In this document: piece by piece, positions 60,777 to 64,000 of the stretch
Layout: each line of letters starts with the position of its first letter
How positions within the stretch are numbered: position 1 is the stretch's first letter
Assembly (NCBI RefSeq): GCF_024345225.1
Contig: NZ_BROD01000001.1
Location: forward strand, 992,001 to 1,056,000
DNA: 64,000 bases
From: Clostridium sp. TW13
GTDB taxonomy: Bacteria > Bacillota > Clostridia > Clostridiales > Clostridiaceae
Direction of reading: 5' to 3'
The notes under the pieces: model-generated
Databases searched by the model: none
The model's input: the letters and a program-made list of their open reading frames with translations, nothing else
What the model was told of the DNA's origin: nothing
Program-made: the position numbers and the translations under genes

Positions 60777-61214
60777 ATGAAGGGTAATTATTTAATTATA
60801 GATAAAAGGGCTTTACCAGAAGTTTATGAAAAAGTAATCGAAGTAAAAGAACTTTTAAAAGAAGGTGTAGTTACAGAAATAACTGAAGCTACACAAAAAG
60901 TTGGTATAAGTCGAAGTGCATATTATAAATATAAAGATTTTGTGTTTGACTTTTCAGAAAGTGCTATAGGAAGGAAATGCACTTTTTCTATGGTATTGGG
61001 ACATAAAACAGGAACTTTATCAAGAATATTAAATTTAGTAGCTGAAAAGGGTGGCAACATTATAACTATAGACCAAAGTATACCTATTAATGGTCGTGCC
61101 AACGTAACCGTAACTATGGACATTTCAGGTATTGAAGGCGATACTTTAAAAGTTTTGGATTATTTAAATAGTATAGAGGGTGTAGAGAAGGTAGATCTTA
61201 TTGCATTGGAGTAG
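60777..61214 (+). CDS. ACT-domain protein (UPF0735/PheB-like)
   Basis: A 145-residue protein: an N-terminal helix-turn-helix-like segment (EATQKVGISRSAYYKYKDFVF, about 40-60) and a C-terminal ACT domain (about 70-145; FSMVLGHKTGTLSRILNLVAEKGGNIITI). ACT domains bind amino acids, here probably threonine or another member of the aspartate family. The position 10 bp after thrB, with AGGTG as site, suggests a regulator of threonine synthesis. In many clostridia the next gene would be hom (homoserine dehydrogenase), which is absent here. Confidence 0.88.
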   Translation: MKGNYLIIDKRALPEVYEKVIEVKELLKEGVVTEITEATQKVGISRSAYYKYKDFVFDFSESAIGRKCTFSMVLGHKTGTLSRILNLVAEKGGNIITIDQSIPINGRANVTVTMDISGIEGDTLKVLDYLNSIEGVEKVDLIALE

Positions 61215-61281
61215 AACCTGCTTTTATTAACAGAAATACTATTTATAGCAAAAGAAATGTTATATAATATAATATGAATTT

Positions 61282-61311
61282 AAAAAGAAATTCTATTTGA
61301 ATTTCTTTTTT
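61282..61311 (+). terminator. Terminator of the thr unit
   Basis: AAAAAGAAATTC pairs with GAATTTCTTTTTT around a short loop. Confidence 0.75.
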
Positions 61312-61348
61312 CTATGTTTGAAAATATTTTTTAGAAAGTGTGAAAAAA

Positions 61349-62464
61349 ATGAATTTATTAAAAACCAAAGATATAGTTGAATTTCTAAAGAAAGAATGCG
61401 TATTAGTAATAGCTCTAATTTTAGCGATTATGAGTTCATTCATTTCAATTCCAAAGCTGAAGTATATAGATTTTAGAGTATTAATGTTGCTTTTTAATTT
61501 AATGATAATTGTAGCCGCATTTAAGGAATTGAAGGTTTTAGATTTTATAGCAATATCCATCTTAAAAAAATGTAAAAGCTATAGGTCTGTAAGTGTAACT
61601 TTAGTTTTTATAACTTTTGTGGCTGCAATGTTTGTTACAAACGATGTAGCACTTATTACATTTGTTCCTCTTACAATAATTATAGGAAAAAGCATCAATA
61701 TGGATGTCTTAAAAACAATAGTACTTGAAACTATAGCAGCCAATGTAGGAAGTAGCTTAACACCTATGGGAAATCCTCAAAATATATTTATATATACATA
61801 TTATAATATTAATCCTATGCACTTTTTTATGATTACATTACCTGTAGTGATTCTTGGAGGAGTAATACTATTATTTATAACTTTACGAAGTGAATGTACA
61901 AGCATTAAATTTAATTTAGAAGACATAAAAGTTAAGGATAGGTTTAAGCTAACATGTTTTATAGTGTTGCTAATAATTATTTTGCTTTCAGTTTTTCATA
62001 TGTTAGATTATAAAATAGCATTTATTGTAACATTAATTACGGTAATAATTTTAGATAAGAGGTTAATTACTAAGGTTGATTATTCACTGTTGCTAACATT
62101 TGTAGGCTTTTTTATTTTTGTAGGGAATATTTCTAACATGACTGTTGTAAAAGAATTTATGAGCGGAATGTTGAACGGAGCAAATAATACATATGTCCTA
62201 GGGATATTAGCAAGTCAAATTATTAGTAATGTTCCTGCAGCAATGTTACTTTCAAGCTTTACTCATCATTATAACGAGTTGCTGCTATCAGTTAATATAG
62301 GTGGACTTGGAACTTTAATTGCTTCCCTTGCAAGCGTTATTTCATATAAAATATATGTAAATGAATATAAGCATGAAGCAGGCAGATATTTAAAGAGTTT
62401 TACTATATATAATTTTGTGATATTAGCAATTATAAGTATTATAATAAAAATAGCATTAGTCTAA
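61349..62464 (+). CDS. SLC13/ArsB-NhaD superfamily anion permease
   Basis: A 371-residue membrane protein of the ion-transporter (IT) superfamily with about ten hydrophobic segments. The two helix-break motifs are FVTNDVALITFVPLTI and ANVGSSLTPMGNPQNIFIY in the first half, with VGNISNM and ISNVPAAMLLSSF in the second, which match the pseudo-symmetrical substrate sites of CitM/ArsB/SLC13 members. The substrate (dicarboxylate, citrate, sulfate, arsenite) is not readable. ATG 61349 after AGAAAGTG is slightly preferred to GTG 61340. Confidence 0.85.
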   Translation: MNLLKTKDIVEFLKKECVLVIALILAIMSSFISIPKLKYIDFRVLMLLFNLMIIVAAFKELKVLDFIAISILKKCKSYRSVSVTLVFITFVAAMFVTNDVALITFVPLTIIIGKSINMDVLKTIVLETIAANVGSSLTPMGNPQNIFIYTYYNINPMHFFMITLPVVILGGVILLFITLRSECTSIKFNLEDIKVKDRFKLTCFIVLLIIILLSVFHMLDYKIAFIVTLITVIILDKRLITKVDYSLLLTFVGFFIFVGNISNMTVVKEFMSGMLNGANNTYVLGILASQIISNVPAAMLLSSFTHHYNELLLSVNIGGLGTLIASLASVISYKIYVNEYKHEAGRYLKSFTIYNFVILAIISIIIKIALV

Positions 62465-62470
62465 AAAAAT

Positions 62471-62514
62471 AAGAAGCATTTTTACTAGTTAATTGATTAG
62501 TAAAAATGCTTCTT
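62471..62514. terminator. Bidirectional terminator
   Basis: A perfect 17-bp stem (AAGAAGCATTTTTACTA with its complement 62498-62514) between convergent genes. Confidence 0.92.
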
Positions 62515-62523
62515 TATTATGCA

Positions 62524-63357
62524 TTAAAGTAAAGTAGTGCCATTTTCATCTTGTTTAATTAATTTCTTTTTCATTAAGCCGCCAAGAGCATTTTTAAAGT
62601 AGTTCTTGGAAGTATTAAACTGCTTTCTTATATCATCAGGAGAAGATTTATCACAATAAGGCATTACACCATTATGAGACTTTAAGTATTCAAGTATAGT
62701 ATCTTCTAAAGAAAGTCTTTCGTCTCTGTGAGTTGCTGTTCTTAAAGTGATTGATAGAGTACCATCCTCATATATCTTTTTTACTTTTCCTTTTACTTCA
62801 TCACCTTTTTTTAGGTTTACAAAATATTCATTTTTTAGTATAAGTCCTCTGTATTTATTATCAACTGCCACTAAAGCACTTTCTGCTTCAGAAAAATCAT
62901 ATACAAGAGCTGTTACGTCATCTCCAGGATTATAAGGAGATACATATTCAAGTTTCTTGTCAATACGAGGAGTAGCAGCAATTCTTTCTGTTTTATCAAG
63001 ATAAACATAGAAGAAGTAATACTCATTCTCCTCTAATGGAAACTCAGTTTCTTTTAGTGGTACAAGGATATCTTTTTCTAAACCAATATCTACAAAAGCA
63101 CCAATTCTAGTTTTGGAAACTACTTTAAGTGAAGCGATGTCTCCAACCTTTGCAAGAGGCGTTTTCATAGTAGCTATAGGTCTATCTTCAGAATCCTTAT
63201 ATACGAAAAAGTCTAAAGTATCTCCAACTGCTATATCGCCTTTTACACTGCTATTTGGTAATAGAATTTCTTCTACACCACCTTCTTCTCTTAAATAATA
63301 TCCGAATGCAGTTATCTTTATTATTTCAAGCTTATTAATTTCACCGATTTTTATCAA
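62524..63357 (-). CDS. cvfB: S1-like RNA-binding protein CvfB
   Basis: A 277-residue cytoplasmic protein with three S1-type beta barrels followed by a winged helix: GEINKLEIIKITAFGYYLRE, ASLKVVSKTRIGAFVDIGLEKDILVP, then VALV-type and KKGDEVKGKVKKIYEDGTLSI strands and the C-terminal SPDDIRKQFNTSKNYFKNAL. This is the CvfB/YitL layout. Members bind RNA and affect virulence or growth-phase genes. TTG 63357 is preferred because AGGAAGGTG (63366-63374) is six bases upstream; GTG 63366 would overlap it. Confidence 0.92.
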   Translation of the reverse strand: MIKIGEINKLEIIKITAFGYYLREEGGVEEILLPNSSVKGDIAVGDTLDFFVYKDSEDRPIATMKTPLAKVGDIASLKVVSKTRIGAFVDIGLEKDILVPLKETEFPLEENEYYFFYVYLDKTERIAATPRIDKKLEYVSPYNPGDDVTALVYDFSEAESALVAVDNKYRGLILKNEYFVNLKKGDEVKGKVKKIYEDGTLSITLRTATHRDERLSLEDTILEYLKSHNGVMPYCDKSSPDDIRKQFNTSKNYFKNALGGLMKKKLIKQDENGTTLL

Positions 63358-63474
63358 TAAATTCACCTTCCTAGTTCAATCTGAAATCATTCTAACATAA
63401 ATATTTAAAAAAAGCGAAATTTTTTAAAGAATATATTATTTATTATTAGCATTTTTATGTTATTTTAAGCGTTA

Positions 63475-63503
63475 TTGACAGAAATAACCTGCAATGATAT
63501 AAT
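63475..63503 (+). promoter_or_regulatory. Promoter of glpK
   Basis: TTGACA (63475-63480), 17 bases, TATAAT (63498-63503), both consensus. The leader from here to the start codon is about 110 bases. Confidence 0.82.
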
Positions 63504-63556
63504 TTTTGTGAAAACAATTACAGAACTATTTGTGATATTTAACAAGAAAAAACAGG

Positions 63557-63595
63557 CTACGTATTTGGTGTACCAATATGCGTAGTTATTTTTCT
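63557..63595 (+). terminator. Leader terminator before glpK (candidate GlpP antitermination site)
   Basis: CTACG-ATTTGGT pairs with ACCAATA-CGTAG (63557-63585, small mismatches), followed by TTATTTTTCT. A terminator inside the 5' leader of glpK matches the GlpP antitermination arrangement of Bacillus glpFK and glpD; the mechanism here is inferred. Confidence 0.6.
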
Positions 63596-63619
63596 ATACC
63601 TAAAATGGGGTGGATAAGA

Positions 63620-64000
63620 ATGAAAAGATATGTAATAGCGTTAGATCAAGGGACAACAAGTTCAAGAGCAATTATTTTTGATAAAGAGCAGAATATTATG
63701 GGCATAGCTCAAAAAGAATTTCCAATTTTCTATCCGAAGGAAGGATGGGTAGAGCAGGATCCTATGAGTATTTGGGCAAGCCAATATGGAGTAATGCAAG
63801 AAGTTATAGCAAAATCTAATATAGATAAAAATGAAATTGCTGCTATAGGAATAACGAATCAAAGAGAAACTACTATAATATGGGATAAGAATACTGGTAA
63901 GCCTATCTATAATGCCATAGGATGGCAATGTAGAAGAACTGCGAGTCTTTGTGAAAAGATTAAAGAAGATGGTATTGCAGATTATATAAAAGAAGCTACA
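63620..64000 (+). CDS. glpK: Glycerol kinase (5' part, runs off the window)
   Basis: The first 127 residues of glycerol kinase, which phosphorylates glycerol with ATP in the cytoplasm. The N-terminal phosphate motif [15 protein letters not shown], the [14 protein letters not shown] segment, [14 protein letters not shown] and the substrate-contacting [10 protein letters not shown] are characteristic of GlpK within the FGGY family. ATG 63620 follows GGGGTGG. The gene continues beyond the right edge. It is the second FGGY kinase of the window. Confidence 0.95.
   Translation, partial: MKRYVIALDQGTTSSRAIIFDKEQNIMGIAQKEFPIFYPKEGWVEQDPMSIWASQYGVMQEVIAKSNIDKNEIAAIGITNQRETTIIWDKNTGKPIYNAIGWQCRRTASLCEKIKEDGIADYIKEAT

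Noticed and set aside
1-64000. CRISPR arrays, tRNA or rRNA genes and insertion sequences
   Set aside because: I saw no regularly spaced 25-37 bp repeats, no tRNA-like cloverleafs, no ribosomal RNA segments and no transposase frames in the window.

Overview
The window is AT-rich throughout, with strong AGGAGG-type ribosome binding sites and simple rho-independent terminators. It reads as the chromosome of an anaerobic, endospore-forming Clostridium (sensu stricto type). Supporting this are an H-type small acid-soluble spore protein, a flavodiiron protein and rubrerythrin for oxygen defence, clostridial AraR/AraK-type arabinose genes and two chemoreceptors. The species is not settled by the sequence alone.

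Region by region. 1-1849 is the right end of an integrated element: the tail of one gene, a replication-relaxation family protein, a 12-bp iteron-like array and small unrecognised genes. It stops at what looks like the 3' end of the RNase P RNA gene followed by that gene's terminator (1850-1922), so the element probably sits in the 3' end of rnpB. 2.2-4.7 kb holds an NADH:rubredoxin-oxidoreductase-like flavoprotein convergent with a flavodiiron protein. With the rubrerythrin at 42 kb they form an oxygen and peroxide defence set, and PerR/Fur-like boxes precede two of the three. 7.0-10.7 kb is an L-arabinose cluster (araR, ribulokinase of the AraK type, araD) with AraR-like palindromes. 11.4-17.4 kb holds a minimal chemoreceptor, an MMPL exporter and a LiaS/NarL-type two-component system; the first two have promoters carrying the same 21-bp box in the same register. 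17.6-22.2 kb has a beta-glucoside-type PTS permease, an AI-2E family protein and a GltD-like flavoprotein.

22.6-27.7 kb has a dCache chemoreceptor and a complete amino-acid (probably cystine/cysteine) ABC transporter. 28-41.7 kb is rich in regulators paired with membrane proteins: two PadR genes whose promoters lie in near-perfect 48-49 bp palindromes, an ArsR-type regulator and MFS pump sharing an operator, a Crp/Fnr protein divergent from a YitT protein, an orphan sensor kinase with a substrate-binding-like domain, and a BlaI/BlaR1 pair whose BlaR1 carries a phosphodiester-glycosidase domain in place of the penicillin sensor.

42-52.6 kb has rubrerythrin, a subtilase, a YhgE/Pip protein, sspH, a two-component system with a Met/His-rich sensor followed by an HMA/SafE/cupredoxin protein (probable copper module) and a NagZ-type lipoprotein. 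53-58.2 kb has acetyltransferases, two exported cell-wall enzymes and an orphan sugar-binding protein. 58.3-61.2 kb is thrC-thrB-ACT. The window closes with an anion permease, cvfB and the start of glpK behind a leader terminator suggestive of GlpP antitermination.

The most notable observations are the rnpB-end integration boundary with a second RNase P-like 3' signature at 10.8 kb, the BlaR1-NAGPA fusion, the paired PadR palindromes, the shared promoter box at 11.4/13.1 kb and the copper-sensor candidate. All functional statements are read from sequence; no database search was run.
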